Shown: positions 35,170 to 47,764 of the stretch, piece after piece
Position numbering within the stretch: the first letter of the stretch is position 1
Layout: each line of letters opens with the position of its first letter
Source: Loxodes magnus
Lineage: Eukaryota; Ciliophora; Karyorelictea; Loxodida; Loxodidae
Assembly (NCBI GenBank): GCA_946699065.1
Contig: CAMPDV010000267.1
Span: 333,600-397,599, forward strand
Reading direction: 5' to 3'
Length of the DNA stretch: 64,000 nt
The notes under the pieces: model-generated
What the model saw: only the letters and a program-made list of their open reading frames with translations
Told to the model about the DNA's origin: nothing
The model's database searches: none
Program-made: the position numbers and the translations under genes

Positions 35170-35930
35170 TTCAGCAGAGGAAATTTAATTTTTTAGTTCT
35201 TGCTCATTTTAAAGCTTGTACATTTACTCCATCATTAGATGTGCTGCCAATTTAAAAAGTTCTTCTATATTTATTCCTGTCTTTGCACATGTTTCTAAAA
35301 AGGTATTTCTCATGAAAATTCTTATTCTAAGCCTTCATTGTAAGATATTTATCTTTCTTTATTTTTATCAACTTTAGTACATACTATAAAGAGTTAAGTC
35401 TTAGATTCTGCCAAAATTTTTATTTATTCATATTCATTTTAAGCATTAAGAAAAGATTCTTTATTAGAAATACCATAAAGTAAGCATATTACTTTTGCTT
35501 GTTTGTACCATGATACTAAACAATACCTAAAACGATCTAGGTATTTTGTCATTCAAATTTGTAGTTTACTTATCTTCCTTCAATTTGCAGATATCTAACA
35601 TCTTATTCAATACCCAAAGACAGAGAAATAGGTTTATTAAGGTCTCTTTTAGTGTACTCAGAAAACGTACTTCGTTTTCCTTTTTTATAACCTGTAAGCA
35701 AAAAATTTGGAATAAAAAAATCATAATTCAGCTGAATTTTTTATTTATATAATTACTTTAAATCAATTAAGGATATCTATTCCTAAATTAATTTCTTAGT
35801 ATGCAAGTTTTAATTTTATGCTAGATAATATTGCAAGTTAATTGTATAGATCCATCTTTAATATTTTAGAAGAGCTATTCTCTTGTAAATATAGTTTAAT
35901 TGGATTTAAACTACATTTTCATAAACAACA
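35170..35930 (-). pseudogene. Rab-like small GTPase copy (35 kb)
   Basis: The minus strand reads LVSWYKQAKVICLLYGISN (Trp as TGG), ESFLNAQNEYEQIKIL, LFIVCTKVDKNKERQISYNE (G4 TKVD) and EFSWEIPFQKHVQ (a broken G5, Trp as TGA). Upstream, LGIDILNWFKV fits the switch I to beta-2 part, but the P-loop and G3 box cannot be found and the interval 35560-35760 does not align. It is a decayed copy. Its TGG at SWY is the reference for TGA at the same position in the 17-, 23- and 28-kb copies. Confidence 0.6.
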
Positions 35931-35999
35931 AGAAGAGTCAAGCTCTTCATCTGAAGGTAAAGTTATAGTCGATTCAGTTGGGACGAACGAACCTATAAT

Positions 36000-36640
36000 T
36001 TGCAGCTAAAAGGAGATATAATAGTAATTAGAACAAATGAAAGCTTAAATCTAAAAATATGAAGAAATTATCTATAATCAGGAGAAAAGATTTGAGAATT
36101 AATGGATAACATGAAGATCGAAATAATGAACTTTTAATTCTCAGATGCTAGTAAATTTAAAATTAAATCGTAACGGAAAAATAGCTTATGAATAATCGTA
36201 AGCAAACTTTAAGTAATAGCAAAATATGATTATTGAAAACGTCTCAACTCAGATTTAAGACCAAGAAAAACAAGTTCAAACTAATAATGACACTAGTTTA
36301 CTTAAAAAAATTGAAAAAATTGAAAAAAAAAGTATTTAAGAAATAAACATAGAAAAATGCTTCAAAAAATTGCTTAGTCTGTAAATCAAAATTTCATTTG
36401 CTAAGAAGTTGTGATTCTTGAAGAAAACTCCGAAAAAAGAACAGTAAAGAACATGAAAACAGCTAAGCTAATTATGAATAACGGAAAAAGGAGTATATAA
36501 GTAGTAATTATAAGTAAGGAATTTAGAAAATGCCCTGTGGTAACCTCCCGCAAATTATAAAAGGTCATGGATCTCAGCCATGTAAAAAAGTGACCGATGG
36601 TACCTAGTTAAAAACCAAGGGAATGTAAACTCTTAAATTT
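36000..36640 (+). CDS. CCHC zinc-knuckle ORF1-like protein
   Basis: The plus-strand frame contains CLVCKSKFHLLRSC near 36375-36420 (perfect C-x2-C-x4-H-x4-C). It is preceded by a Lys/Glu/Ile repeat-like coil (KKIEKIEKK) and followed by NYEQRKKEYISSNYKQG and a GC-richer tail with PCGNLPQIIKGHG and VTDGTQLKTKG. It probably belongs to the same retroelement as the endonuclease downstream (38545), since ORF1 knuckle proteins precede ORF2 in many LINEs. It is not closely similar to the 34- and 54-kb knuckle proteins. Start codon and exact end are uncertain. Confidence 0.5.
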
Positions 36641-37543
36641 TTACTTTTAGTTGATAATTTAATCTAATCTATGCTTTAATATTGTGCTATTTATTATGCT
36701 CGCCAATTAATTAATTATAACTAAAGATAGATAATATATCTATATCAAGATATATTTAAGTGCTCCCATTTTCCTTTATAATCATTATAGCAATTCTATT
36801 TTCATTCTAATTTGTCTCAACTAACTAAACATTTTTTACTAGAGAGTAATAAATATGATTTATATTTAATAAAAGATAAAAAATATTTTTTTATAACTTA
36901 TAAATAGAATTATATTATGCAATTATATGATTATTTATTATATTTCTTAATTTTAATTTTCTTTATTCTAGTCATTAACTTTTTGCTTTATTTATTTTCT
37001 ATTTAAGCTATTTCTTTACTTATTTAGTGAAACAGTTTTAATTTTTCTCCAATGAATAACTTTTACTTTCTCCTTATTTTCTTATTTTATTTATATCGTA
37101 TATATCATAGTCAGTTTACAGGAATTAAGATAATAAACTAAAATAGAAATAATTTTATATTCACCTGACTGAAATTTTATTTATTATAGCATTGATTATT
37201 TAGCAAAAAGACTTTGCTATTAAATTATACAATAGATATAATAAATATCTACTAATTGATTTCAATTATAATGTTTAATATAAAACATGCTATTTATGCA
37301 TACTATATACTGTATATTATTTAGTTTATTTAATTCATTTAATTTTCTTTATTTTTATATAGTCTTAATTATTTATACTGTATATTACTATCTTCTCTCA
37401 TTTTTGTCTATTAAGATATTCTTATATCATCACTATTTGCTTTAATATTAAATATATATAAAATGGCTTCTAAGAAATAACAGAACTTTGAACAAAATAT
37501 TTAAACAGGAAAATTCTCTAAAAGCATAAAAAAGCGAAATAAT
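36641..37543. other. AT-rich spacer
   Basis: Very AT-rich with short direct repeats (TATACTGTATATTA-like motifs near 37303-37390). No gene was recognised. Confidence 0.3.
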
Positions 37544-37551
37544 TATAATGA

Positions 37552-38540
37552 GTGAAAGTGAGAAATATGATTGATATGACGAATGTTAATCACTTGGAAA
37601 TCCAGAATTTAAAAAAACTTCCGACACAAACTCAAATAGAAATATTATCTAAGTCATTAAAAGAGTTTATGTTCAAAAATAGATACCTCACTGATAAAAT
37701 AGAAAAATTAGAAAAACTAATAATGTCTTTACTTGAAAAACAATATTAATCATCATAAGAAATAGAAAACAAACTGGAACAAAGAATTCTTTAAATTTAA
37801 TAATAAATTCAGGTAATGCCATTTTCGTTTTAACAGAATTAATCAGATCATATGGAAATAGAAAATGAAGCCTCAAATTAAAATAAACAGTAAACGTTTA
37901 TTTAAAATAAGTAGTAAATTTAAATTTAATAAGTGTTACAGGAATAATAGTTTAAAAGAAGAATAAAAGGCTACGTTTGCAATAAATAACACTAATGAAA
38001 ATACTGATACTAACTTAGCAAAATTTAAAGAAAGAATAAATAAGATATTTTTAGAAAACTATTTAGGATATATCCAACATAAAGCGGAAAAATTTGTAGA
38101 AAAAAATTCTTTAATTCAAATCTTAATCCTTGCATAAATAATTAGGAACGCTACGTGCAAGATCAAAACTATTCAGAATATTAAAGGATGGTGCACTAAT
38201 GAAGTGCTACACCGCCTAACTAAGCCTAGTAGGAGATCAAAACAAACTAATGGAGACAAGCTGATAGAATAGGTAAGATGGCTGACTACTAAGGCTTTAA
38301 CAAAGCTTTTTAACCTTTTTAACATATATAAATTCACAATGGTTAGAAATTTCTATGCATTTTCGATCCAGGACTTAAAGGAGGATCGCAAGTAAATAAA
38401 AAATATATAAATCTTGATTATACATGTATTAATAAAAATAATGATAAGACTAAATTTAAACAGAAACCTAATTTAGTAGGAGATTTTGAAAGAATATAGA
38501 ATTCTAGTTATAGAATGTACGCTGAAATACAATCAACTAA
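37552..38540 (+). CDS. LINE-1 region upstream of endonuclease
   Basis: The ATG at 37552 starts a coiled-coil stretch (NHLEIQNLKKLPTQTQIEIL, DKIEKLEKLIMSLLEKQ) that continues through TAA as Gln. After a shift near 37950 the frame reads NLAKFKERINKIFLENYLGY, IQHKAEKFVEKNSL, GWCTNEVLHRLTKPSRRSKQ and VRWLTTKALTKLFNLFNI. This leads to the endonuclease frame at 38545. A parallel but diverged stretch precedes the endonuclease in LINE-1 copy b (minus, 53330-53010). It is probably the N-terminal part of ORF2 or a separate ORF of LINE-1; no known domain was recognised. At least one frameshift is present. Confidence 0.5.
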
Positions 38541-38544
38541 ATAA

Positions 38545-39270
38545 ATAAAAATAGTCATATTAATATAAATTATACAGCTAGTAAATAAGTTGCATTATAA
38601 TAGTTTATTTTAGATAATTATTTTGATATTTTTGCTATTAGTGAAACTTGAACACGAGATCCTTATAGTTCAATAATCCTGTAATAATATCGAACTTATT
38701 TTCAAAATGACAATACTAGAGCAGGTGGAGTATGCTTATTAGTCAAAAAATAAATTGACTCTTGTCAAAATTAAATTGATTTTTCAAGTCTTCCTGGACA
38801 TTTTGTATGCATAAATGTTGAGAAATTAACAATTGTGTCTTGCTATTTGCTCACAAATGAAAAATAAAATATAATTAAGAGTATTGCATATGAATATCTA
38901 AGCAATACCATAAATTTTAATAATCAAAATCCAACTATTCTCAGTGGCAACTTTAACTCTTTAATTCCTAATTATGGCAATAATTCATCACGAATCAATG
39001 ATAATATTTAAAGGTTTATGGATTTGATAGAAGCAAATGATCTATTAGTTTTAAATGATTAATAAGCCAATTCTTTTATTCATAGGGTAAATAATTAAAA
39101 CTACTATAATGACTATTTCATAGCAACATAACATTTAAATTTCGATGACTTCACTGATTTTAAAATTATTCGAGATTCAGGACTAGACTCTGATCATCTA
39201 CCTATAAGTATAACTTTGAAATTTGATTTAAAAAGATTTGAATAAATAAAAATAATAATAATAAATTCGA
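38545..39270 (+). mobile_element. LINE-1 endonuclease domain, truncated copy c
   Basis: Plus-strand frame: SHININYTASKQVALQQFIL, IFAISETWTRDPYSS (Trp as TGA), GGVCLLVKKQIDS, SCYLLTNEK, LSGNFNSLIPNYG and SGLDSDHLPISITL. These are the ordered motifs of the AP-endonuclease domain: Glu of SET, the (G)DFN block with Asp replaced by Asn (SGNFNS), and the terminal SDH. The family nicks chromosomal DNA to prime reverse transcription. The frame ends abruptly at 39270, where a minus-strand repeat fragment begins, so no RT follows. The Asp-to-Asn change and truncation indicate a dead copy. Confidence 0.8.
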
Positions 39271-39640
39271 TTATAGAGCGCGTAGCACTCTCGTTTGTAC
39301 GCAGCTCTTTAAATTAATTTTATTTAATGTCGAAAAAAACATTTTATGGGTCTCTCTTACATTGTTTCCTCTTCCTGCAGTACGTCCCTTTAATTTTTCC
39401 TTCCAAAACATAGGATGCAATATGCAATTAAGGGTAAATTTCCCCGACCTATGATGAAGAAAGTTTCCTCCTGGCATTCAGAGTTCTCATCATATCGCAT
39501 CATCCTTCTCTTGTTAATTGTTTCTCTTCCTCCGATTTATCCTCCGTCCGCGCTAATTTTTTATTTCCCTTGCTAGGCCTCCAAGCAACATCCGAAGGAA
39601 AGGTCTTTCCATCCTATTTAAATTATATTATTATAATAAG
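39271..39640 (-). mobile_element. GC-rich repeat fragment with coding remnant, copy 1
   Basis: About 370 bp sharing high identity with 53341-53710, clearly richer in G and C than its surroundings. Both copies keep a minus-strand frame: NSECQEET.FIIGRGN, then IAYCI.CFGRK and a C-terminal VLRAL/VLCAL. The outer end (39271-39305) forms an imperfect stem, AGAGCGCGTA with TACGCAGCTCT. It is read as the 3' end of a mobile element inserted next to, or into, LINE-1 copy c. The conserved frame in two copies suggests a protein-coding parent; its identity is unknown. Confidence 0.6.
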
Positions 39641-40029
39641 AGCAGCGATTGTATTTTAAATCTTCAAAATTTTAAGACCTAAATACAAAAAACTACTATT
39701 AAAGTCTATTTATAGGATAATATTACTAATTTTAATTGATTGATAGAGATAATGCTGAGAGTTAGTATAATTTTATTTGCTACTTAATTACTTATAATGC
39801 TGATATAGCTATTGGATTGCAAAACGAGAAAAAGCAATTATTATAGATTGCCAAGTTATTTAACTTAATTATTTATCTAAGATAAAAAAGACAATATTTC
39901 ATATTAAAATAGCTTGTTTTTGTATGGAAGGCATAGTTAAGAGGTTAGCAAGCTATTCTAGATTAAAAATAAATCCTATAAGCATTATTTTTTAAATTAA
40001 ATTAAATTAAAAATAATATAGTTTGCTTA
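39641..40029. other. AT-rich spacer
   Basis: No gene or repeat was recognised between the fragment at 39271 and the 3' end of LINE-2. Confidence 0.3.
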
Positions 40030-43000
40030 ATAGCTTTGAAGTTTTAAGTCTAAACTCAATACACTTCTACTTTTAAGTACTCTTGAAAATGTTGTAGTAT
40101 TTCTTCTTGTCTCATTAAGATTAGATTTACTTGTCTTATTTTCATTAAGTTTTAGAAAGAATATATTTGTTTTCATGTTTATTTTATTCTGCTTCATGTA
40201 GATTTTATTATTCTATCAATTTGATTCATATAGTCTTTTTTGCAAAATATTTAATTTATTATGTTTTAATTATATTCTAAGAGCTCTTGTTCTATATTTT
40301 CATAAATATTTGCTTAGTTTATATTATTTTACGCTTTATTTTTGCTTTTAATAATTTTATCTATTTAGGTTTTAATATTATCTATACTTGTTTGGTAGTA
40401 TTTACATTTGAATATGTGTTAGAATGTCTCTTTTTCTTGACATAAGCATTAATCATATTCTTAAGGAATATGTCTTTCTTGAAGATCACTTCTAAAAAAA
40501 AGTAGTTAGGTTCTCAGTCTGAATATTAATTTTGATGGTTGCATTTTCTCTTTGTTCAATAAAAAGTAGGTTATAATTGGCAATTTTTCTACATTTTTGA
40601 ATTACTTTGTTATAATTTTTGCTGTGATCATTTCTTTTTTTCTTTTTTTTGTTGTTTTTGTTATTCTCTAAATTGTTTAATTAAAAAATTGTTCTTTAAT
40701 TTTTACATCAATTTTTTTATCGAATTACATCATATTTAGATTTTATAAAGCTTTTAAATCTATTTTAAATTTCTTTTACATTTTTTTAATTTATTTCTGT
40801 TACTTAGTCTTATTTTTTAACTTATTTAGAATAATTGGATAAACTTTTCATCTTTATTCTTAGATTATTACTATTGATTATATAAGTCATTTAGTTTTCT
40901 ATAAAATTTAAAATATCTTTTTGCAGTTATTTATTCAAATCCAAGTCAGTTAAAATCTATGTGTTGTAACTCATTTCAAGATGCTTATGGCATTTTCATA
41001 TATTATCTTATAATTTATCGTTAACTTACATGTATTTAATTTTTCACCTTTGTTATTCCAGTTTGTATACTATATGGAATTATTTCAGCACCATATTCTA
41101 ATTTAGGTAGAATAAATAATCTGAATAAATTTTTGAAATTAATTGGGATCGTCTTATTAAATCTGCTGTAAAATTACTATTAAAATAAGTACTTGGCCTA
41201 CTAATATTTATTTTGTACTTTTTGTATATGTGTAATTAATTATTTATTCTGATCAATTGTGAATCCTAAATATTCAACAGTTTTCTTTTATTAAATTAGC
41301 TTCCCTTATATTTTCAAATCTAATTTTTTTTAGTTCTCTTATTTCTCTTTACTAATATTAATGCATTCAGTTTTTATTAAGTTTATTTTTAATTTTATTA
41401 TATTGAATATTCTTTAAGTTTGATCTATTAATTATTACATTCTTTAAGCGTTGTTGGAGATTAGTAATAAATCGTCAGCTCATGCTAATTTTGAGTATTA
41501 TGTATTTCCTATCTTGTATCCTAATTTATTATATTATTCTAAGTATTACATAGCAATATCATAATAAATTATGGCTAGTATAGGTCCTGATGAGCTTCCT
41601 TAAAGTATACCATTTTTGTAGTCTATTTTTCTAGTGATTTAGTCTTCTAGTTAAAAGTGTATTTGTACTTGAGAATATATGTTTTTCAATGTTTTTATTA
41701 AGTTATCGGCTATTTTAAATCTTTCTAGTTATTTAAAAAGTAAATAGTGATTTATAGAATCAAACATTTTCTCAATATCAATCAAGGTAAAAATCAACGA
41801 TTCATTTTCTTCCTTTTTTTTCTTACTTTCTTAATAATGATTCATTATCTATTATATTTGTCATATTTTTATTGTAGTTTGCATTTTCTTTATGAATCCT
41901 TTTTAGTCTTTATTAACTTGGTTTTACTCAATTACATCTTTATATATATGGTTTGATATTATCTTGTCGAATATTTTTTAGATTGTATTTATAATTGCTA
42001 TTGGTCTATAATTTTTTCAATCATATTTGGAATCTTTTTTATGGATCATTATTGTTTTAATTTTATTTAGTTCGGCAGGGATTAATTAATCGCGTTAGCA
42101 GTTTTGATAGAATTTTGTTAAAATTTTTCAAAGTTCATGTCCTGCATATTTAATTAATTCATTTGGTATTTAATCAAAACCTGCAGCTTTATTATTTGGG
42201 AGGTATCTTATTATATCAGCAACTTCTTAGTATAATATTTTACTCCATGATTATGCTATTTTTTATTAAAGAATTTTATTTTGTTTGTAGATTTCATCTA
42301 TTTTTATTACTTCTTTAAGTATTTCTTATTGATTAGTATCTTTAAATTAGTTTAATACACTTTCTCAATTTTTAATAAATTATTCTGTCTAATTTGAATT
42401 GAAATTCATATTTAGAGCTTTTTTAGGATTGAAAATTTTATTTGCTTGCTTAGCCATTTCCTGGTTATTACCGTTCAAATTTATTTATTTTTATCCATTT
42501 ATATTTTTTCACATGGCATTCTTCATTTTTACGAATTTTTTCTTTTACCTTTTTGCCTCTAATTTCATTTAGATGACTTCATCATTCATACGGTTAAATT
42601 AGTTTAATTTATTTATATATTATATTCTTGCATTTCTGGCTTTATTCATTTATATCACTACAGATGAAGGCAGTTTTGGCTGATTTTACTGTCTTTGATC
42701 AAGTATCTCCAGAGCTGCAATATGGATTAAATTTTTAATAAATCTGTATTATAACGATAAATTCAAATTTTATATATTATTTTCAAAAAAATCATAAGCA
42801 CCAAGGAATTAGTTTTTATATAATTATAATTTTTCTTAGTCTTACAGTTTATTTAGATTATATATCATTCTTATTTACTAATTTTCTGCATTTAAATTAA
42901 CCGTCATTTATTTTAGCATTATATTCAGTACTAAGAGATAATGGTCAGTATTAACTCTTGTTTCTTTATCTACTGTGAATATGTATTTTGTTGATTACTC

Positions 43001-43621
43001 TAAGTCCTAGTCTAAGAAGATATAGTCAATGATTTATTATCTTTTGTTTTATTTTATTTAATGTGTGGGAATTTATTTTTAATTTGTATCTATGAGTTCA
43101 TTAGCTTATGTAAAATTAAATAATTAGAGATCTGTATTTGTTTAATTATCATAATTATATAGGTGTGCATTAAAGTCTCCAGCAATAATGAAATGTTTAT
43201 TCTAATTTTATTATATTATTTTTCCTATGTTTAAGTAACAATCATTTATGAACTGTTGAGTATAATTACTAGTGGGAAGATAAACATTTATTATTATAAT
43301 TTCATCCAAAATAAATGCTTAAATCCTATTAAAATTTTCCTCAAGTAATATTTCTTGAACGTCTAGGTCCTTTTTAAAGAAAGAAATTAAACCTGCTTTT
43401 TAAGTAAGACCTGGCAAGAAGAATTATTTAAAAGATTTATGTAGTGTTTTTGGTTCTTTTTTAATAAAAGTTTCTTATAATAGAATAATGTTGAGATTAT
43501 GTTTCTTAATTAATTCAAATATTATTTCTTTTTTGTCGAAATATCCTCCACCTATATTAAACGATCCTATTTTTAAAATTTTTTCTTTTCTTTAAATCAT
43601 TTTTAAATTTTCTCTGAACAT
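40030..43621 (-). mobile_element. LINE-2 ORF2: endonuclease and reverse transcriptase
   Basis: The ATG at 43621 leads into KILKIGSFNIGGGYFDKKEI, IILLQETFIKKEPK (catalytic Glu), IIAGDFNAHLYNYD, QQIIDYIFLDQD and VNTDHYLLVL: all ordered AP-endonuclease motifs with catalytic residues kept. The RT follows with FTLIDIEKMFDSINHYLLF (motif A, near 41750-41800), NGILQGSSSGPILAIIYYD (motif B) and SKLAWADDLLLISN (motif C). The Trp before ADD is TGA (41480-41482). The C-terminal zinc region is CLCQEKETFQHIFKC near 40390-40500. At roughly 1,190 codons it is a typical LINE ORF2. If TGA were only a stop, the enzyme would end inside its active site. It is the best candidate for a recently active element. Confidence 0.85.
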
Positions 43622-43790
43622 TTTTAGATTATCTAGTTTATAATTAAATTAATTAAATTATTCAAAATTGGGAAAAAGTTAATAATATTCATCTAGGTAG
43701 TTGTATTATATTTTTTCGAATTTAGTAAGATTGTTTCTTAAGTGAATATATTTTTAGTAATCTTAATTTTAATTCATTATTCATTAAGGA

Positions 43791-45002
43791 TTATTTTGTT
43801 AGTTATATTGTGTTCTTAAATTTTATTGACTAATATATGAATAATTTTATGATTACATACCACCATTTAATTTGCCAGCACAAAGACACAGTGTCATTTT
43901 ATCATTAATTGTTAAAATACTTAGAAATTTTTTATTTTGTTTTATTAACTTCATCAAGAAATGAAATTATGCTTGTTTTTATGGAATTATTTTTTCTAGC
44001 TTATAATCGATATATGTTTCTATATATCGCTTTTTCTTTTTTGTATCTTCCACATAGGCTTTTAATTAATCATTTATATGTATCTTTAACCATTATTATT
44101 AGTAATTTATTTAAGGCATGTTTAAGCTTATTCTTTAAAATTTCTTAATTTTTTTTTCCAATTTTTTAGTATTTTTCAATTATCAATTTTTATTATGCTT
44201 TTTTTCTTATTGATTATTTTCAGTTTTTTCATCAAATTTTTAAGTTTAATTATTGACTTTAAGAGATTTAATGTTTCCAATTTTAATTTTTTTGTAGATT
44301 TAGATCTATTTTTATTTTATTTTAGTATTTATCGTATTTCTCTATTTCTATATCATTTTGCTATTTAATATTAAATTTTTGTTAAAGTAATTAAGATCTA
44401 TTTTCTAATTACTATATTTTGGTTTGTTATTGTTCGTTCAAGAGATAACAGAATAAAGTGCTAATTTTTTGTTTTTGTTATTTGGTATTCTTAAAATCAA
44501 ATTTTATTTTTTGTTTTTACTAGTGGTTTTACCTTAAGTTAATGTTGATATTTTCTAAATAGTTTATCTTCTATTTTTATTATTCTATAAATATTTCTTT
44601 TCTTTTAATTTAATGATCTTTTTCTGCATTTGCTCTTATAGCAAATTAAGTTTCTTCCTCATTCTGATTCATCTTAATTTAATAGTTTTTATATAAGTCT
44701 AACTTTTAGATTTTTAAAGCTTGGTTTTCTTATTGTATTGATATTAGTTTATTTTCAACATTTTTTATTACTAAATTTTTGTCATTTAATTCCTATTTTA
44801 TTTAACTTTTTTATTATTTTATTTTTACTATTTTGTTCAAATACTGTTCTATTTCTATTTCATAATTAAGATTTAAATTTTCAATCTCTTATTCTAATTG
44901 TTCATTTAGCCCATTTTAATTATCTAAATCCTCAATTAGATATTCATTATTTAGTTTATAGTTATCTTGGATTTATAATAATTGTTAAATTTTTTCTTCC
45001 AT
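43791..45002 (-). CDS. LINE-2 coiled-coil ORF between ORF1 and ORF2
   Basis: The ATG at 45002 starts MEEKIQQLLQIQDNYKLN and continues as a Gln/Asn/Lys-rich coiled coil (NGLNEQLEQEIENLNLNYEI, KNVENKLISIQQENQ). After a shift around 44340 the frame ends TLCLCAGKLNGGM...TQYNQQNNPQ with TGA at 43793-43791, 170 bp before ORF2. It may be a separate ORF or the continuation of ORF1. Coils in LINE ORF1 proteins drive trimerisation and RNA binding, which fits the position. One frameshift is needed, so expression as one protein is uncertain. Confidence 0.5.
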
Positions 45003-45202
45003 AGCTAATATTTTTTGTTTTGTTTTGTTTCTATATATTCTAAGTTGTCAATTTGTAATTAATTTTCCACTAATTAATTTTTTAACTAAATTAATTTGAT
45101 TAGAAATTTATTCATTTAATTTCTCTTGATAACGATATTAATCTTATTTATTGCATAACTAATATAATTATTCTTATAGTAATAATTAAAGTTTAGAATA
45201 GT

Positions 45203-46486
45203 TCAGATTTATTCTTGGTGATTTGCTACTCCAAGATCGAATTTTTGTTCTTGGTTATTTGCTTATTTTGTTTCTAAGTCCTAGCTATAAATACTCCTTG
45301 CTTTGTTTCTTTCTATATTTTATGGTTCTTAAGAGTTATTATTCAAAATAATAAACTATTAATCCTCTTTTTACCCAAAATTTTTAGTCTTTTCCTATTA
45401 TCTACTTAGATTTATGGTATTTTAACTTTCTACATAAAAAGATTCTTAGTTGAGCTGCAGTTCCAGATTCTTAAGATTAAGTTAAGATTGAAAATCTTAC
45501 TATGCTTAATTGGGTTCTAAAATGTCGTCAATTTAAATATTATTTTAGTTATAAGAGTCATATAACTACTTATTTATTTCAGTTTGTTGAGCTTAATTGC
45601 TTTAGTTTTTAGTTTCACTTTCTATATTAATCTTTAGTTATTATTCCAAGCCTTAAATTTTTATATTTATATCCAAAATCTAGGTTTTGTTTTTACCTTT
45701 CCTTTATTTTTTTAATGCTTAAATTTTTTATCCTATAATTTTGCTACAGTATTTAAAATGATGACCTTCTTCATTACAGAATAAACAACATATTTGTTTT
45801 TTATGTCTTAATTTTAGTTTTATATCTAAGTATTGTATGATGTTTGGAAGTTTATTTATTTATTCTTATGCCAATTTAACAAGTAATGTAAAAGTTCTAA
45901 TTTTTGTTATATCTTATTCTTGCTGCTTTTCATTATCTAGTTGTATTTCAACTATTTAGATATTTAGGATTAAATCAAAAATCATAAGAATATCCTGGAG
46001 GCTAATTGGTTAAGTTGGTAAAATGGTAATTTTATATTTATCTAAGTTAAGGTTTTTCAAATAGACTTTTTCTTAGATTTAAAAGAGGAGTTTAAGTCCA
46101 GATTGGCTATCTAATATTTCTATATTCCTATGATCATTAATAAATTTTTTAAGGTCTTTTTCATTTAAGAAATAAATAATAATATTTTTCTTAAAGTTCA
46201 ATCTCATTCCACATATAAGTTCTGCTTTGTTATTTTTCTTCGGAAAGTAATTTTTGCTAAGTTAGTCAAATATATTCTTGTAGATCTTATACATTTATGA
46301 CTGCTATAAATCAAAAGTTTCAAAGTATTATTAAGTTAAAGCAATGAGTTGATTTAGGTTATTTTAGTTTTATAGTTATATTAGTTGTTATAAGGAGTGA
46401 ACCTTATCCAAACCCTTAACCACAATCTCTTGCTGTCCTGAGACTAACTTGAGCGCGGTAATAGGATTTAAATTTTTAAGTTCCAT
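45203..46486 (-). CDS. LINE-2 ORF1, CCHC zinc-knuckle protein
   Basis: The ATG at 46486 to TGA at 45205-45203 is exactly 428 codons in one frame with TAA/TAG as Gln. It starts MELKNLNPITALKLVSGQ, has a mixed alpha/beta-like N-terminal half (AELICGMRLNFKKNIIIYFL, an RRM-like feel) and the knuckle ICCLFCNEEGHHFKYC (C-x2-C-x4-H-x4-C) near residue 250. The tail is Gln/Asn-rich. This is the Gag-like nucleic-acid-binding protein of the element. It lies upstream of the coil ORF and ORF2 on the same strand, giving a compact element of about 6.5 kb. The intact frame and absence of in-frame TGA before the end suggest recent activity. Confidence 0.75.
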
Positions 46487-46859
46487 ATTTTTTTTTTATA
46501 AGCATTATTTATACTAATTTTGAAAGTGAAAAAAAATAAAAAGCAAAGAAAAGATATTATGACCTTAAGAAAGATGCTTAAGTAATGTTTAATTAAGCTA
46601 AGAAACTAATAAGTCCAAAAATTCGTAAATAAATGAATTATAATTAAAACTAACAGTGATTGTTTATTAATCGTTAAGGAACTCTAGTTTTTAATAAGCA
46701 TTCAAATCTTAGTTAAGAAGAAATAGAATTTTCCAATAATAAGACAAATGGAATATATAAAATCAAGTCTTTTATCAACAACTATGAATTGAGTCATCTT
46801 TAGATTATGCCTCTTTTTTCGGATCTTGAAATTAAAAAATAATATCTTAACTAGCAAGC
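46487..46859. other. 5' flank of LINE-2, no gene recognised
   Basis: AT-rich. The divergent LINE-1 RT fragment on the plus strand begins downstream, near 46860. A possible 5' UTR or promoter of LINE-2 would lie here, but no motif is identifiable. Confidence 0.3.
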
Positions 46860-47700
46860 AATAAAGCCTCAGGTTGTGATGATCTTAAATCTGAACTTAT
46901 TAAATAATGAGGGTAAGAATTATATAAAATAATTACTCATTTTATAAATAATATGTTAAGAACGTTTAATTAACCGAATAATTTGAAAAAAGTTAATATA
47001 CTTTTTATATTCAAATAAGGAAGTAAAAATATTTGAAGTAATTGGAGACCTATTGCTTTGATAAATTGCTTCTTAAAAATTTATGATAAAGCAATTACTT
47101 AAAGACTTTACAACTATATATATAAACGAAATTATTTTACACTAAGCTTAGTTTGGATTTCTCCGTAAACGTTCTACTACTTAATAAATTTTAACTGTTA
47201 AATAATATTGATTTTCATATAGATGATCAAGAAAGAAATAATTAATTGCAACTTTAATTGGCGAAGAAAAGATGCTTGATAGTATATATGAGAAATTACT
47301 TTTTGATCATTTAAGAAGAATAAGGTTCCCGCTAAACTTAATTCTTGCTTTAGAATCATTATATAGCAATATTGATGCTATGTTTGTTATAAATGAATAT
47401 GATACTAGAACAAAAAAGGTTAATAATGGTGTTCTATAATGAAGTAGTCATGATCCTTTACTTGAAATTCTATACAAAAAAATTGCAAAAAGATATTTGA
47501 AATGCAATTAAAAAAACTAGAATTTAAAGTTTGATCCAGAACTTTCATTGTGCGTGGTTTTGCTGATGATTAAATCGAATATGCGGTATTCTAAAAAAAA
47601 ATTCAGAGATTGTTAAATGACAAGATCAATATTTTAACTAGAGTTAAACATAATATGACTGCAAAAAAAATAAAACGATTTAATTTTTGAAAAAAAATAA
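46860..47700 (+). mobile_element. LINE-1 reverse transcriptase fragment, copy d
   Basis: The plus strand reads SGCDDLKSELIKQ, KNIWSNWRPIALINCFLKI (RT motif 1; one Trp as TGA, one as TGG), TLIGEEKMLDSIYEKLLFDH (motif A with the catalytic Asp replaced by Gly), VNNGVLQ followed by TGA where Gly is expected (motif B), and VRGFADDQIEYA (motif C intact). Frameshifts separate the blocks. It aligns with LINE-1 copies a and b (LLFDHLRRI..PL.L.LALES). Loss of the motif A Asp makes it inactive. It is truncated on both sides. Confidence 0.75.
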
Positions 47701-47764
47701 AAATAAAAACATGAATCTAACTTAAACATTAATGGTTATTCAATCAAATAAAAAACTTCAATCA

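Noticed and set aside
39271..39640. Bacterial contamination suggested by higher GC
   Set aside because: A second copy at 53341 and the shared terminal motif with AT-rich family members indicate a native repeat.
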